Shown here one piece after another: positions 1 through 9,088 of a stretch of DNA of 64,000 bases (positions within the stretch are counted from its first letter, which is position 1; every line of letters starts with the position of its first letter). The notes under the pieces are model-generated. The model worked only from the letters and a program-made list of their open reading frames with translations, did no database searches and had not been told where the DNA came from. This stretch comes from an uncultured Gammaproteobacteria bacterium. GTDB lineage: Bacteria; Pseudomonadota; Gammaproteobacteria; Eutrophobiales; Eutrophobiaceae. Location of the stretch: the NCBI GenBank assembly GCA_943788005.1, contig CALSOP010000001.1, forward strand, positions 248,001-312,000, in the 5' to 3' direction. The position numbers and the translations under genes are program-made.

Positions 1-1207
1 CACCTTCCATTTCTTCATCTTCACTGACTCTGACACCAATGATAGCTTTAATCACTAACCAGGTTATTAGACTCGCCGTAAATACCCAGAAAAAGATAGT
101 CAACATACCAACTAACTGTCCACTAAACGTTGCGTCAGCATCAGTGATAAGTACTGCAAAGATACCCCATATACCGACAACACCGTGCACTGAGATAGCC
201 CCAACAGGATCATCAATCTTGAGTTTATCCATCGTAATAATACTGAAGACAACTAACGCACCACCAGCCGCACCAATCAAAGTCGCTTGTAACGCGGTTG
301 GATCGGCAGGTTCTGCAGTAATTGCGACAAGTCCTGCCAATGCACCATTAAGTGCCATGGTTAAGTCAGCTTTACCGAACATTAATCTTGCAACAATTAA
401 GGCAGCGATTAAACCACCTGCTGCTGCCGCATTAGTATTAAGAAAGACATAAGCTACTTCGTTAGCAACTGCGATTCCACCCAACTTAAGTGTTGAACCA
501 CCATTAAAACCGAACCAACCCATCCAAAGAATAAAAGTACCCAATGTAGCTAAAGGAAGGTTTGCTCCCGGTATAGCACGAACTTTACCCTCCTTCGTAT
601 ATTTACCTTTACGAGGGCCGAGTATTAATACACCAGCCAATGCAGCAGCTGCACCAGCCAAATGAACGATACCTGAACCTGCATAGTCGCTATAACTTAA
701 CTCGTATAAACCAAACACAGAGTTACCACCCCAAGTCCAACCACCTTCCAAAGGATAGATAAGACCAGTCATCACAACTGCGAAGGCAAGGAATGCCCAA
801 AGTTTCATACGTTCAGCTACTGCACCTGACACAATCGACATTGCGGTAGCTACAAAAACAACCTGAAAGAAAAAGTCTGACGCACCGGAATAAACCGAAT
901 CACCATCAAAACCATTTTCAGCAGATGCGGCTAATGCTGCAGCAACATCAAGATTGCCAACTGTTTCTACACCTGATAGGAACATGCCGCCGCCATACAT
1001 GAAGTCATAACCGCAAACCATGTACATTGTTGAAGCAATAGCAAACAACGCGACGTTCTTCGTTAAAATTTCAGTTGTATTTTTTGAACGAACTAAACCA
1101 GCTTCTAACATTGCGAAACCGGCAGCCATCCACATAACCAGTGCACCACAGACCAGGAAGTAAAATGTATCCATGGCGTACTGTAATTCGAAAATATTAT
1201 TTTCCAT
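1..1207 (-). CDS. amtB: Ammonium transporter AmtB, 3' end cut by window edge
   Basis: Inner-membrane ammonium channel; about 402 codons are visible and the frame runs off the left edge close to the expected C-terminus. Translation of the minus strand from the ATG at 1207 starts MENNIFELQYAMDTFYFLVC and continues through multiple hydrophobic segments with Amt landmarks such as GFAMLEAGLVR, FGFNGGS and ISVHGVVGIWG. A GGAG sits seven bases before the ATG. It lies 25 bases after glnK on the same strand, the usual glnK-amtB operon in which GlnK gates AmtB when nitrogen is plentiful. No cleavable signal peptide is evident. Plus-strand frames here are antisense shadows. Confidence 0.95.
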   Translation of the reverse strand, partial: MENNIFELQYAMDTFYFLVCGALVMWMAAGFAMLEAGLVRSKNTTEILTKNVALFAIASTMYMVCGYDFMYGGGMFLSGVETVGNLDVAAALAASAENGFDGDSVYSGASDFFFQVVFVATAMSIVSGAVAERMKLWAFLAFAVVMTGLIYPLEGGWTWGGNSVFGLYELSYSDYAGSGIVHLAGAAAALAGVLILGPRKGKYTKEGKVRAIPGANLPLATLGTFILWMGWFGFNGGSTLKLGGIAVANEVAYVFLNTNAAAAGGLIAALIVARLMFGKADLTMALNGALAGLVAITAEPADPTALQATLIGAAGGALVVFSIITMDKLKIDDPVGAISVHGVVGIWGIFAVLITDADATFSGQLVGMLTIFFWVFTASLITWLVIKAIIGVRVSEDEEMEG

Positions 1208-1232
1208 CTCTAATCTCCAGGAATATTATTTA

Positions 1233-1604
<372 letters not shown>

Positions 1605-1743
1605 CTATTTTCATCAATAGCCTCAACATTGTTTTACATGTCATAGATAAAAACTGTTAACCCATGAAATATGTTTACAACTGCCCTTATGTGTTAATGC
1701 ACTTAACGAAACCACGCATGGAACTGTGTAATACAGGTGCAAT

Positions 1744-1759
1744 TGCAGCATCCATGCCA
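1744..1759 (-). promoter_or_regulatory. Sigma-54 (-24/-12) promoter for glnK-amtB
   Basis: Read on the minus strand this is TGGCATGGATGCTGCA. It matches 10 of 12 fixed positions of the sigma-54 consensus TGGCACG-N4-TTGCA, with exactly 10 bases between the GG and GC dinucleotides. Transcription should start near 1733, giving a leader of roughly 160 bases to the glnK ATG. Two NtrC-like boxes lie 98 and 128 bases upstream. Confidence 0.85.
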
Positions 1760-1834
1760 AAGCTTTTATTTTCATTAAATACAACAAGTTAAGCTTTTAT
1801 TAGACTTGTATTTAAGTTATTAACTTTATAAAGA

Positions 1835-1851
1835 TGCACAACTATGGTGCT
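1835..1851. promoter_or_regulatory. NtrC-like enhancer box 1 upstream of glnK
   Basis: TGCACAACTATGGTGCT matches 12 of 14 fixed positions of the enterobacterial NtrC consensus TGCACCA-N3-TGGTGCA. Its centre is about 110 bases upstream of the predicted glnK start, similar to enhancer distances at glnA. Confidence 0.75.
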
Positions 1852-1864
1852 GATAAAAAGGGAT

Positions 1865-1881
1865 TGCATGATTAATGTGCG
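1865..1881. promoter_or_regulatory. NtrC-like enhancer box 2 upstream of glnK
   Basis: TGCATGATTAATGTGCG matches 9 of 14 NtrC consensus positions. It is weak alone, but its centre is 30 bases from box 1, about three helical turns, as in paired NtrC enhancers. Confidence 0.5.
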
Positions 1882-2047
1882 TCCCTTAATCAGTAAAAAT
1901 ATACTTAACAATAGTCAATCGTCAGATAACAACATTTAGGTATTGAAAGCATGGCTAAGAACTATCAATCTTACTGCTTAGCTAGCTTCTAGAATAAATA
2001 GAAAATTATTTTCTGAGAGATGAAAAGATATTACTAATCATAGAAAT

Positions 2048-2074
2048 AAAAAAAGCGGCCCGAAGGCCGCTTTT
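2048..2074 (-). terminator. Intrinsic terminator after the TorF-type porin
   Basis: A perfect GC-rich stem (AAAAGCGGCC paired with GGCCGCTTTT) with a four-base loop. On the minus strand it is followed by a T-rich run. It begins about 30 bases after the porin stop codon. Confidence 0.9.
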
Positions 2075-2103
2075 ATTTATACAAAATTTAATTCTGTAAA
2101 CTA

Positions 2104-2952
2104 TTAGAATGATTTAGACACGCCAAAAATGAAACCACCACACTGTGAGCCGCCAATAGTACCCGTCTGGACAAGTGCACAGTCATTGTCATTAGATATC
2201 GCAGTGTAAGAAGCATCTACATCAACGCCAAAAATAGTCTTACTAAGGCCAACACCAAAGTACTGATAATTATCAGCAGTTCCTTGGGCACCGGTAGTTT
2301 GAGCTGCTAAGGTAGCGTCACTAAACTCTAGAGACAGGTGACCGAAGAACGCGTTTAAACCAATTCCATAAGGCAATGAAAAGTCTACGCTTACTGGAAT
2401 GTGGTGACTTGCATCGCCAAATCCAAACCATTCTGGTGAATAGTAATAACCAACACTAAATGAAGGCTCAAACATCACGTCTGAAAAGCCATAACCGAAC
2501 ACACCGTAAAATTCCCAGTAGTCAAAGTCATCTGAAAGACCAGCATCGCCATCCTGATTAGGATAGGTATAATTGATACCGCCTACATCCCAAGAGAGAC
2601 CAGTCTCGCCAAATTCACCGGCTAAACCGTGATAATGAGTGAACTCAAGTGAAGCAGGATCATTGGTGCCTCGACTCCACTCGGTGTTAGCAGCAAACAC
2701 ACCAGAGTAAACATCAGCGCCTATGGCATCTAGTGTAAACCAAGTGATATCGAAACCACCTTGAATTGTTGTACCTGCGTCGTTACCACCTGCGCCACTT
2801 GTTTGTGATGCACCATAAAACTGATAGTCACTAGCAAGTCTAACGTTGGCCGCTATTTCCGTTTCTGCGAACCAAGTAGCCATATCCGCATTAGCTACAG
2901 ATGATCCTAATATAAGTGCGCTTGCTACAAGCGCGGATGTGAATTTCTTCAT
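2104..2952 (-). CDS. TorF-family putative outer-membrane porin
   Basis: A 282-residue exported protein. Residues 1-22 are a signal peptide (MKKFTSALVASALILGSSVANA) with an AxA-type cleavage site. The mature chain begins with the family hallmark (NVRLASDYQFYGASQTSG; the usual form is SDYxFRGxSQT) and is rich in alternating aromatic and glycine residues, ending in KSF, a typical outer-membrane beta-barrel C-terminus. This family is often encoded beside glnK-amtB in Proteobacteria; substrates are unproven. Here it follows that pair on the same strand but has its own sigma-54-type promoter, NtrC-like boxes and terminator, which points to a role in entry of nitrogenous solutes under nitrogen limitation (inference). 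Confidence 0.85.
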   Translation of the reverse strand: MKKFTSALVASALILGSSVANADMATWFAETEIAANVRLASDYQFYGASQTSGAGGNDAGTTIQGGFDITWFTLDAIGADVYSGVFAANTEWSRGTNDPASLEFTHYHGLAGEFGETGLSWDVGGINYTYPNQDGDAGLSDDFDYWEFYGVFGYGFSDVMFEPSFSVGYYYSPEWFGFGDASHHIPVSVDFSLPYGIGLNAFFGHLSLEFSDATLAAQTTGAQGTADNYQYFGVGLSKTIFGVDVDASYTAISNDNDCALVQTGTIGGSQCGGFIFGVSKSF

Positions 2953-3022
2953 GATTTTTAAATCCTCAATTAAAAATAAAATGCTTTAAAAGCAGTAAGT
3001 CAAAATAACTGTATCTAGGATT

Positions 3023-3038
3023 TGCAGCTTTTATGCCA
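3023..3038 (-). promoter_or_regulatory. Sigma-54 (-24/-12) promoter for the porin
   Basis: On the minus strand TGGCATAAAAGCTGCA matches 9 of 12 consensus positions with the required 10-base GG-GC spacing. The predicted start near 3012 gives a leader of about 60 bases. It shares the TGGCAT...CTGCA form with the glnK and guanidine-operon promoters. Confidence 0.75.
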
Positions 3039-3145
3039 CATTGTCATAAAAATAATACAACTGATAATAAGTCCATAATTTCAATTACTTAACATAAAAA
3101 TACTGTCTTTTTAATTAAAGTTCATCGCATATGCCCATTAGTATC

Positions 3146-3162
3146 TGCACTTTAAAAATGCA
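3146..3162. promoter_or_regulatory. NtrC-like box 1 upstream of the porin
   Basis: TGCACTTTAAAAATGCA is a near-palindrome matching 9 of 14 NtrC consensus positions. It is weak alone and supported mainly by the second box 31 bases further upstream and by the adjacent sigma-54 element. Confidence 0.5.
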
Positions 3163-3176
3163 TAAAAAATACTAAA

Positions 3177-3193
3177 TGCACTTGAATAGAGCA
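3177..3193. promoter_or_regulatory. NtrC-like box 2 upstream of the porin
   Basis: TGCACTTGAATAGAGCA matches 10 of 14 NtrC consensus positions. Centre-to-centre distance to the other box is 31 bases. It also lies in the upstream region of the divergent ubiK gene. Confidence 0.5.
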
Positions 3194-3280
3194 TGATTTA
3201 TTCGTTGTCAGGTATGTTAAAATAATCGTTGTTAAGCAAAAATATTTCCTGCAATGAAACTTAAGAGTTCGACAATAGAA

Positions 3281-3538
3281 ATGATAAATAAAGAACATAT
3301 AGAAGAGTTTATTCAACAGGCCAGTAAACTCGTCCCTGACGATTTATCTCGTTTTAAAAAAGAAATTGAAAACAATTTACGTACAACATTAAGTGCGAGC
3401 CTGTCCAAAATGGATTTGGTTACCCGGGAAGAATACGATATACAAACTGCTTTGTTGCAGCGAACACGAGCTAAGCTGGATACGCTGCAGAAAAAACTCA
3501 GTGAACTTGAAAATCAACTTAATGGAAAAGAAACATAG
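3281..3538 (+). CDS. ubiK: Ubiquinone biosynthesis accessory factor UbiK (BMFP family)
   Basis: Small coiled-coil protein that works with UbiJ to help late ubiquinone biosynthesis. From the ATG at 3281 it is 85 residues starting MINKEHIEEFIQQASKLVPD, which aligns with the start of E. coli YqiC/UbiK (MIDPKKIEQI). It contains the family core LVTREEYDIQTALLQRTR followed by a C-terminal coiled coil. An upstream in-frame ATG at 3254 would add nine residues, but neither start has a clear Shine-Dalgarno; homology favours 3281. The gene stands alone between the divergent porin and the convergent atzF. Confidence 0.85.
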   Translation: MINKEHIEEFIQQASKLVPDDLSRFKKEIENNLRTTLSASLSKMDLVTREEYDIQTALLQRTRAKLDTLQKKLSELENQLNGKET

Positions 3539-3581
3539 GATTTAGATTCACAATTACTTCTCAATGCTTTATTAAAGAAAC

Positions 3582-5411
3582 TCATAAACACTGCTTGATA
3601 TAATTACGCCAACCACCAAAATCAGTAATATCTTCAGCGCCTTCGATTCCGTATGGTTCACAAATAAAACTATTTACTTCTTCGCCACCTTCAAGGTTTG
3701 CTTTACCAATTCCTAATGGAGAAGGAATATTTATCATGAATCTCCCAAAGTCTGCTAATGGCATACGCCAAACTTCGACCTCTATTGATTTCCCATTATC
3801 ACTATCTTTTACTAAACCAGGACGCAATGGTGGTCCTCCTGCAAGCGCATAAAGTCTATAACTAGCTTCCGTATGTGTTGCTTCGATTAGAACTGCATTA
3901 TTGTCAGTTAGTTGATGATTCAATGGCATACCGGATAAATGCGCTCCGCAAACTGCTATATCAATAGTAGTTTTGTCTTTGTTACTGGCATGAGAAACTT
4001 TCTTGGGGTCCCATTTAAAATCGGTTGATCCCATCTTGATAAGTTTCCCATCAAGAAACTTCTTTGCCTGTTCTAACAATTCGAAATCTGTGAATGCTTG
4101 GCTAAACAACGTCACACCAAATGGAAAATCATCTTTATCAAACCCGGCAGGGATAGCTATTGCTGCGTAATCCAATAAATTCATGAAGTTAGTGTAGTAG
4201 CCTAGATTAGAATTGAGTTGGACAGGTTCATCATTGACCTCTTCAATTCTATACTTTGTCCCTGTAGTTGGTGTTACTACAAAATCAACTTGTTCTAATA
4301 TTTTATCCGTCTCTTTCTTCAGTGCTAGAAGTTCATAAAATTTCTTAAAGGTTTCTACAGCACCAATGTCCTTTGCAGGTAAAATAATGTTTTTAGTAAT
4401 TGGAAATAAAGCATCTGCCTTGCTTTCAATGAGCTCGTCTATTGCTGCATAACGTTCGGCCAACCATGGACCTTGATAAAGTAAGTTGGCGGTATTAATG
4501 AAGGGTGTAAAATCAATTTTTGTGATTTCATAACTTACTCCGACATTACTCTCATTCTTATATGTTTCATTAGTGAATCGATTAACGAATTCATTAAATA
4601 ATTGTTCATAATCTTTATTTCCAAAGAACTTTAACGACGCGCTATCCGGCACTCCAATTTTATATTTTTTATTGTTTGTGTAAGCCGTGCTAACACGTGA
4701 ATAAATATCTGTAGGGTCATAACAATCAACAGTATCGAAAACTGTAGCAACATCATCAGGATTAAGTGCAAAAATACTAATGCAATCCAGACTTCGACAT
4801 GCAGGGACAAGGCCTGAGGTACTTATTCTTCCTTTTGTCGGTTTTAATCCAACGAGATTATTAAAGGCAGCAGGCACTCGGCCTGAGCCAGCGGTATCTG
4901 TACCTAAAGAAAAACTGACCAATCCTAGTGCAACAGAAACGGAAGAACCGGAACTTGAACCACCAGAAACGTACTCAGGATCAAACGCATTTTTAACAGC
5001 GCCATAAGGAGATCGTGTTCCAACCAGGCCTGCTGCAAATTGATCTAGGTTAGTTTTGCCAATGGGTATTGCCCCAGCATCTATTAATAATTGCACAGCA
5101 AATGCATTCTCTTTTGGAATATAACTGAACTCTGGACAAGCCGCCGTTGTAGGTATTCCAACCAGATCAATATTATCCTTTATTGCAAAGGGTATCCCAT
5201 ATAATGGCAAATCGTCTGGTCCCTTCCCTTGTAAATTAGAAAGGTAATTTTCTATTTCATCTTCATTAAGTAAACGAATCCAGATATTGTATTCTTCAAA
5301 TGATTTAATCTTTGCTGTTATATCTGCAATCAATGTCTCCGGACTTGATAAACCATTTCTATATCGTTCATGAAGTTCAGTTATGTTTAATGAATAGTCT
5401 TGTTGAGTCAT
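3582..5411 (-). CDS. atzF: Allophanate hydrolase AtzF
   Basis: Cytoplasmic hydrolase converting allophanate to ammonia and CO2, the last step of urea- or guanidine-carboxylase pathways. The 609-residue length fits the full two-domain enzyme. The N-terminal amidase-signature domain (about 1-440) holds the Ser-cisSer-Lys triad at Lys78 (PFAIKDN), Ser152 (GGSSSGSS) and Ser176 (TDTAGSGRVP); these spacings equal those in AtzF. The C-terminal domain (about 465-605) carries CGAHLSGMPLN and GGPPLRPGLV, typical of allophanate hydrolase. It is the last gene of the guanidine operon, 20 bases after the carboxyltransferase gene. No clear terminator was seen before the convergent ubiK. Confidence 0.95.
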   Translation of the reverse strand: MTQQDYSLNITELHERYRNGLSSPETLIADITAKIKSFEEYNIWIRLLNEDEIENYLSNLQGKGPDDLPLYGIPFAIKDNIDLVGIPTTAACPEFSYIPKENAFAVQLLIDAGAIPIGKTNLDQFAAGLVGTRSPYGAVKNAFDPEYVSGGSSSGSSVSVALGLVSFSLGTDTAGSGRVPAAFNNLVGLKPTKGRISTSGLVPACRSLDCISIFALNPDDVATVFDTVDCYDPTDIYSRVSTAYTNNKKYKIGVPDSASLKFFGNKDYEQLFNEFVNRFTNETYKNESNVGVSYEITKIDFTPFINTANLLYQGPWLAERYAAIDELIESKADALFPITKNIILPAKDIGAVETFKKFYELLALKKETDKILEQVDFVVTPTTGTKYRIEEVNDEPVQLNSNLGYYTNFMNLLDYAAIAIPAGFDKDDFPFGVTLFSQAFTDFELLEQAKKFLDGKLIKMGSTDFKWDPKKVSHASNKDKTTIDIAVCGAHLSGMPLNHQLTDNNAVLIEATHTEASYRLYALAGGPPLRPGLVKDSDNGKSIEVEVWRMPLADFGRFMINIPSPLGIGKANLEGGEEVNSFICEPYGIEGAEDITDFGGWRNYIKQCL

Positions 5412-5431
5412 TTTATCAGGTCACTTTCTAA

Positions 5432-7417
5432 TTAATTATTTAATTCACCGGTTTCGATCCAACGTTCTCGTTCAGCTTCGAATGCATCTTGTTGCTTTAA
5501 CTTAAAGCGCTCTATGTCGATTTTATTCTTTAGTAAAAATGTTTTGTATGCACCATAATCCAAAACATTTTCTTCAATTTTTAAGTTGTAGTCACCGTTT
5601 GGGAAATCATGTCGTATCTGTATTAATTCATCTTCAGTTACCGGAAAGAAACGAATTTGATCAAAGAAGCGTAAAAGCCACGGTTTATCACCGTGAAAAT
5701 CAATATTATTTTCACCCTTATTCCACATCTGTAAGGTACGGCCAACAAATTGATATCCACCCGGGCCTTCCATGCCATAAACACACATATAGGCACCACC
5801 AATACCCACTGCATTTTCAGGCGTCCATGTTCGAGCAGGGTTATATTTTGTTGTAACCAGACGATGTCTAGGATCAAGCGGTGTTGCAACGGGTGCACCA
5901 AGATAAACATCACCCAAACCCATCACTAAATAACTGGCATCAAAGACGATTTTTTTTACCTCAGCAACGCTCTGCAATCCATTAATCCTTCGAATGAACT
6001 CTAAATTACTCGGACACCATGGCGCATCATCCCGTACCGACTGCATATAGATATCTATTGCTTTTTGAGTTGACGGGTCATTCCAACTTAAAGGTAAATA
6101 CACTATGCGTGAAGGAATGCATACTTTATCAACATCTTCTAATTTTTTTTCAGCCGAAACGAGAACATCGATGAGTTTATTAGTATTGATTACTTTATTA
6201 TCATAATGAATTTGTAATGACCTTATCCCGGGCGTTAGGTCAATGATGCCCTTATTAATATTCGCTTTAACCCATTCCATTAATAAGTGGGCTCTTAACC
6301 TAAGTGCTAAATCAAGTGTCATTTCACCGTATTCAACCAGGATATTATCTTCACCTGATAAACGATAAACCACATCAGGTCTTTCATTGATTTTCTTAAT
6401 GTGACGACAAACTGCACTTTCCGGTGTTATCGGTATAGTTTCTGGGGGAGAAATATATTTTAAGGTTTCAATTTCTTGTAGTTGTATTTTTTCTAATGCA
6501 TTTGCTTGTTCAATACTGATCGGAATAAAACGTATTTTATCGCCAGGTTTTAATTGTCCCATTTTCCATAAATCAGCATTTATAATTGTAGCAGGACAAA
6601 CAAAACCGCCTAGACTAGGTCCATCTGGCCCTAATATAACAGGCATATCTCCTGTGAAATCGATAGTGCCTACAGCATAGGGATTATCATGCAGGTTCGA
6701 GGGATGTAAGCCTGCCTCCCCTCCATCTTTTCTTGCCCAATTAGGTTTGGGGCCAATTAAACGTACACCGGTCCGGCTAGAGTTGTAGTGAACTTCCCAA
6801 TCTGTTTTAAAAAAAGACGCTATATCTTCTTGAGTAAAAAAATCGGGAGCACCTTGCGGGCCATAAACCACATGGAGAGTCCATTTATTTTTGTATTCAG
6901 GAACCAATTGATGGTCAATGATGTTGCAAGGTCTAAACTTCTCTTCTTCATTAAGAAATAACACATCTTCTTTTTCAAGTGCCCTACCCTGATGCCCTCC
7001 AAATTTTCCCAAGGTAAACGTCGCCTTGCTGTTTAAATAGGGTTCAATTTTTAAGCCATTTTTAATACAAAGATAGGCACGCATACCAACGATGATCGAT
7101 TCTATTTTTAAGATACTGCCCGCCTTAACGCGGATAGCATTCCACTGTGACATCGAAACACCATTTAACATCATCCTTGCTGGTGCACCTGTAAGACAGA
7201 TAATAGCCTCAACATGAAACTTCAACTCTGGACCAACCAGGGTAATCTCTAATCCTGCCGCAGCTTTATCATTACCTAAAATCTGATTGCCTAATTGGAA
7301 AGCCCGGTTATCCATCGGGCCTGATGGCGGCACACCAACATTCCAAAAACCTATCCTGCCAGGATAATCCTGAACTGTAGTTTGTATACCCGGTTTTAAA
7401 ACTTCTATAGATTGCAT
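5432..7417 (-). CDS. Stand-alone carboxyltransferase part of urea/guanidine carboxylase (KipA-KipI fusion)
   Basis: A 661-residue protein whose N-terminal half is a KipA/AHS2 domain ([28 protein letters not shown]) and whose C-terminal half is KipI/AHS1-like ([29 protein letters not shown], later [19 protein letters not shown]). It corresponds to the central carboxyltransferase segment of urea/guanidine carboxylase. It starts directly at that domain, so there is no biotin carboxylase, and ends at [13 protein letters not shown], just where the biotin carrier domain with its MKM motif would follow. Neither missing part is encoded nearby. It may work with separate biotin proteins, or as a 5-oxoprolinase-like enzyme. 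It sits between the DUF1989 genes and atzF with short gaps. Confidence 0.85.
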   Translation of the reverse strand: MQSIEVLKPGIQTTVQDYPGRIGFWNVGVPPSGPMDNRAFQLGNQILGNDKAAAGLEITLVGPELKFHVEAIICLTGAPARMMLNGVSMSQWNAIRVKAGSILKIESIIVGMRAYLCIKNGLKIEPYLNSKATFTLGKFGGHQGRALEKEDVLFLNEEEKFRPCNIIDHQLVPEYKNKWTLHVVYGPQGAPDFFTQEDIASFFKTDWEVHYNSSRTGVRLIGPKPNWARKDGGEAGLHPSNLHDNPYAVGTIDFTGDMPVILGPDGPSLGGFVCPATIINADLWKMGQLKPGDKIRFIPISIEQANALEKIQLQEIETLKYISPPETIPITPESAVCRHIKKINERPDVVYRLSGEDNILVEYGEMTLDLALRLRAHLLMEWVKANINKGIIDLTPGIRSLQIHYDNKVINTNKLIDVLVSAEKKLEDVDKVCIPSRIVYLPLSWNDPSTQKAIDIYMQSVRDDAPWCPSNLEFIRRINGLQSVAEVKKIVFDASYLVMGLGDVYLGAPVATPLDPRHRLVTTKYNPARTWTPENAVGIGGAYMCVYGMEGPGGYQFVGRTLQMWNKGENNIDFHGDKPWLLRFFDQIRFFPVTEDELIQIRHDFPNGDYNLKIEENVLDYGAYKTFLLKNKIDIERFKLKQQDAFEAERERWIETGELNN

Positions 7418-7428
7418 GGGCTTATTAT

Positions 7429-8070
7429 TTATTGATTCCAGATCAATACTTGTATGGGTGTTGGATTGTAGGCATTACATGGGTTATTAAGTTGCGGACA
7501 ATTAGATATCAGGGCAATGACATCCATCTTTGCTGTTAATTCAACATACTTGCCCGCATCCGATATACCATCTTCAAAGGTCAATCCGCCTTCTGCTGTG
7601 ACGGGCACATTCATAAAGAAATTTATATTGTGCGTAATATCCCGCTTACTCATATTAAACTCTGGGTGTTCAGCGACAGCGAGTAGCCAGCTATCACGAC
7701 AGGCATGCATGCATTTCTTTTCTAGCGCATAACGCACTGTGTTTGATTCGGTGGCACAGGCACCGCCAAGCGTATCGTGTCGTCCACAGGTATCGGCAAC
7801 GATTTCTAGCAAGACATTGCCATGATTGGACATCAAATCTGAACCTGCCGTTAAATAGACATTCCCCTGTTCACGGATGCTATCAATAGCGGAATAGCGT
7901 TCAACCACATCATGTGCGTTATAAAATAGTGTGTCCGCTGCTTGATTACCTTCCAGATCAAGAATGCGTAGGGTTTGACCTTGCTTAACAACATGCATCC
8001 AGTAATCACCAGCGTCAATTGTCTTTGCATAATTTGCATTATCTGCATTACGAGGACTTTCTTTAATCAT
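7429..8070 (-). CDS. DUF1989 protein, UAAP2-type subunit of carboxyguanidine deiminase
   Basis: A 213-residue member of the DUF1989 family long annotated as urea-amidolyase-associated protein 2 (UAAP2). Together with the UAAP1 partner this family has been shown to form carboxyguanidine deiminase (CgdAB), which removes ammonia from carboxyguanidine to give allophanate. Visible conserved parts are the start [70 protein letters not shown] and the C-terminal [20 protein letters not shown]. It starts two bases after the UAAP1 gene and ends 11 bases before the carboxyltransferase gene, implying coupled translation. Which partner is CgdA or CgdB was not decided here. Confidence 0.88.
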   Translation of the reverse strand: MIKESPRNADNANYAKTIDAGDYWMHVVKQGQTLRILDLEGNQAADTLFYNAHDVVERYSAIDSIREQGNVYLTAGSDLMSNHGNVLLEIVADTCGRHDTLGGACATESNTVRYALEKKCMHACRDSWLLAVAEHPEFNMSKRDITHNINFFMNVPVTAEGGLTFEDGISDAGKYVELTAKMDVIALISNCPQLNNPCNAYNPTPIQVLIWNQ

Positions 8071-8072
8071 CG

Positions 8073-8813
8073 TTATTGTCCTCCCTGCAGATGATAGATA
8101 GCGTTGTTTTGAAAACCACGTTGGTTTTCAGGTCTGGAGTTCATACAAAAATCATCATCGGCAACAGGTGCTGCCTTACGAATTTGATAGATTAAAGGCT
8201 TTTTTGGATAGTCTGTTGCACTATTCAAGGGATGTGGACAGGTATGAAATAAAACTAACGTGTCCATTTCAAAACGTAGATCTACATAATCACCCGCTTT
8301 ACTGTTTGCTTGGTCAAAATTTAAATTACCTTCACCATCGGTAAAGACACGACTAAACCAATTCAGATTTGCTGTCATATCACATTGGCTTAAGCCGTGC
8401 TTTGCTAACTCAACCAAAAAACTATGTTCACCACTGAGTGTCCAATCATTTCTCTGTTCTTGATAAGACTTAACAGCCCATTTTTTTTTCATATTAGCAT
8501 CAGTCAAATTCCCGCTGATCGTATCATGCCAACCAACACTATCGTCAATAATGGAGCAAAGAATCCTGCCCATGTCTGAATACAAACAATGCCCTTTTGT
8601 GAGCTTAAAAGTATGTTGGCATTTCAATGTATCGGGGGCGTTATAACGTTCAAGCTTATCGGTTGGGTTATAAAACAACATACCGACATTCACACCGCCA
8701 TCTTTATCGATTAGACGCAATGTTGTGCCTTTGCGCATTAACATTGACCAATGTGACCCACCAGGGATCTCATCCTCATACATTATTTCTTTATCAGGAA
8801 ATATTTCAGCCAT
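8073..8813 (-). CDS. DUF1989 protein, UAAP1-type subunit of carboxyguanidine deiminase
   Basis: A 246-residue DUF1989 protein of the urea-amidolyase-associated protein 1 (UAAP1) type, the second component of carboxyguanidine deiminase. Conserved segments include [60 protein letters not shown] and TCPHPLN near the C-terminus. It shares the fold pattern of the following UAAP2 gene, as expected for a heteromeric pair. It is the first full-length gene behind the second guanidine-I riboswitch, and its ATG lies one base after the stop of a 32-codon small ORF, with GGGAG placed suitably for initiation. Function depends on a carboxylated guanidine supplied by an upstream carboxylase. Confidence 0.88.
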   Translation of the reverse strand: MAEIFPDKEIMYEDEIPGGSHWSMLMRKGTTLRLIDKDGGVNVGMLFYNPTDKLERYNAPDTLKCQHTFKLTKGHCLYSDMGRILCSIIDDSVGWHDTISGNLTDANMKKKWAVKSYQEQRNDWTLSGEHSFLVELAKHGLSQCDMTANLNWFSRVFTDGEGNLNFDQANSKAGDYVDLRFEMDTLVLFHTCPHPLNSATDYPKKPLIYQIRKAAPVADDDFCMNSRPENQRGFQNNAIYHLQGGQ

Positions 8814-8814
8814 T

Positions 8815-8913
8815 TCATAAGCTCCCGTTTATTTTTGCAGGAATAGAAACCAGAGATTTTTCATTGATGTGCTTGTGGCTAGAGCAATAAACTCTTTTTA
8901 AATTACTTGTCAT
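8815..8913 (-). CDS. 32-residue small ORF between riboswitch and DUF1989 genes
   Basis: The ATG at 8913 is preceded by a strong Shine-Dalgarno (GGAGAG, about six bases away). The frame runs 32 codons, starting MTSNLKRVYCSSHKHINEKS, and stops one base before the ATG of the UAAP1 gene. The protein is basic and polar with one Cys and two His, with no membrane segment or known domain. It could be a genuine small protein, a leader ORF that couples riboswitch-controlled ribosome entry to the downstream gene, or chance. The quality of its ribosome site and the tight junction make chance less likely. Confidence 0.5.
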   Translation of the reverse strand: MTSNLKRVYCSSHKHINEKSLVSIPAKINGSL

Positions 8914-8964
8914 GCGCTTCTCTCCAGTGTTACTTCACGTTGAAATGTATTGCCAATTGCTGGC

Positions 8965-9070
8965 GTATCGCATCTCCCGGGCTTTTGTCCCGCCGTGTAA
9001 CCTTTGAGAAGGTCGATAACTCTCGGACCAGTCACTCGTTAAAGCCGGAACCCTAGTTATCCATTTATAA
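8965..9070 (-). promoter_or_regulatory. Guanidine-I (ykkC) riboswitch upstream of DUF1989-atzF genes
   Basis: On the minus strand this stretch carries in order CTAGGGTTCCGGC, GACTGGTCCGAGAG, TTACACGGCGGGAC and AAAAGCCCGGGAGA, the conserved blocks of the guanidine-I class (ykkC subtype 1) that binds free guanidinium. It starts about 30 bases after the glnT-like stop codon, so it appears intra-operonic. Between the aptamer and the small ORF only a short GCCA/TGGC hairpin is seen and no T-run, suggesting translational control or read-through regulation. It is a near copy of the element at 14.2 kb. Confidence 0.93.
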
Positions 9071-9088
9071 ACTAAAATATATCAGTAA

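Noticed and set aside
39-452. 137-residue plus-strand frame at the left edge
   Set aside because: It is antisense to amtB, whose transmembrane sequence and ribosome site are clear on the minus strand.
8935-8975. Intrinsic terminator after the proximal riboswitch
   Set aside because: Only a short GCCA/TGGC hairpin without a T-run is present, so transcription termination was not called.
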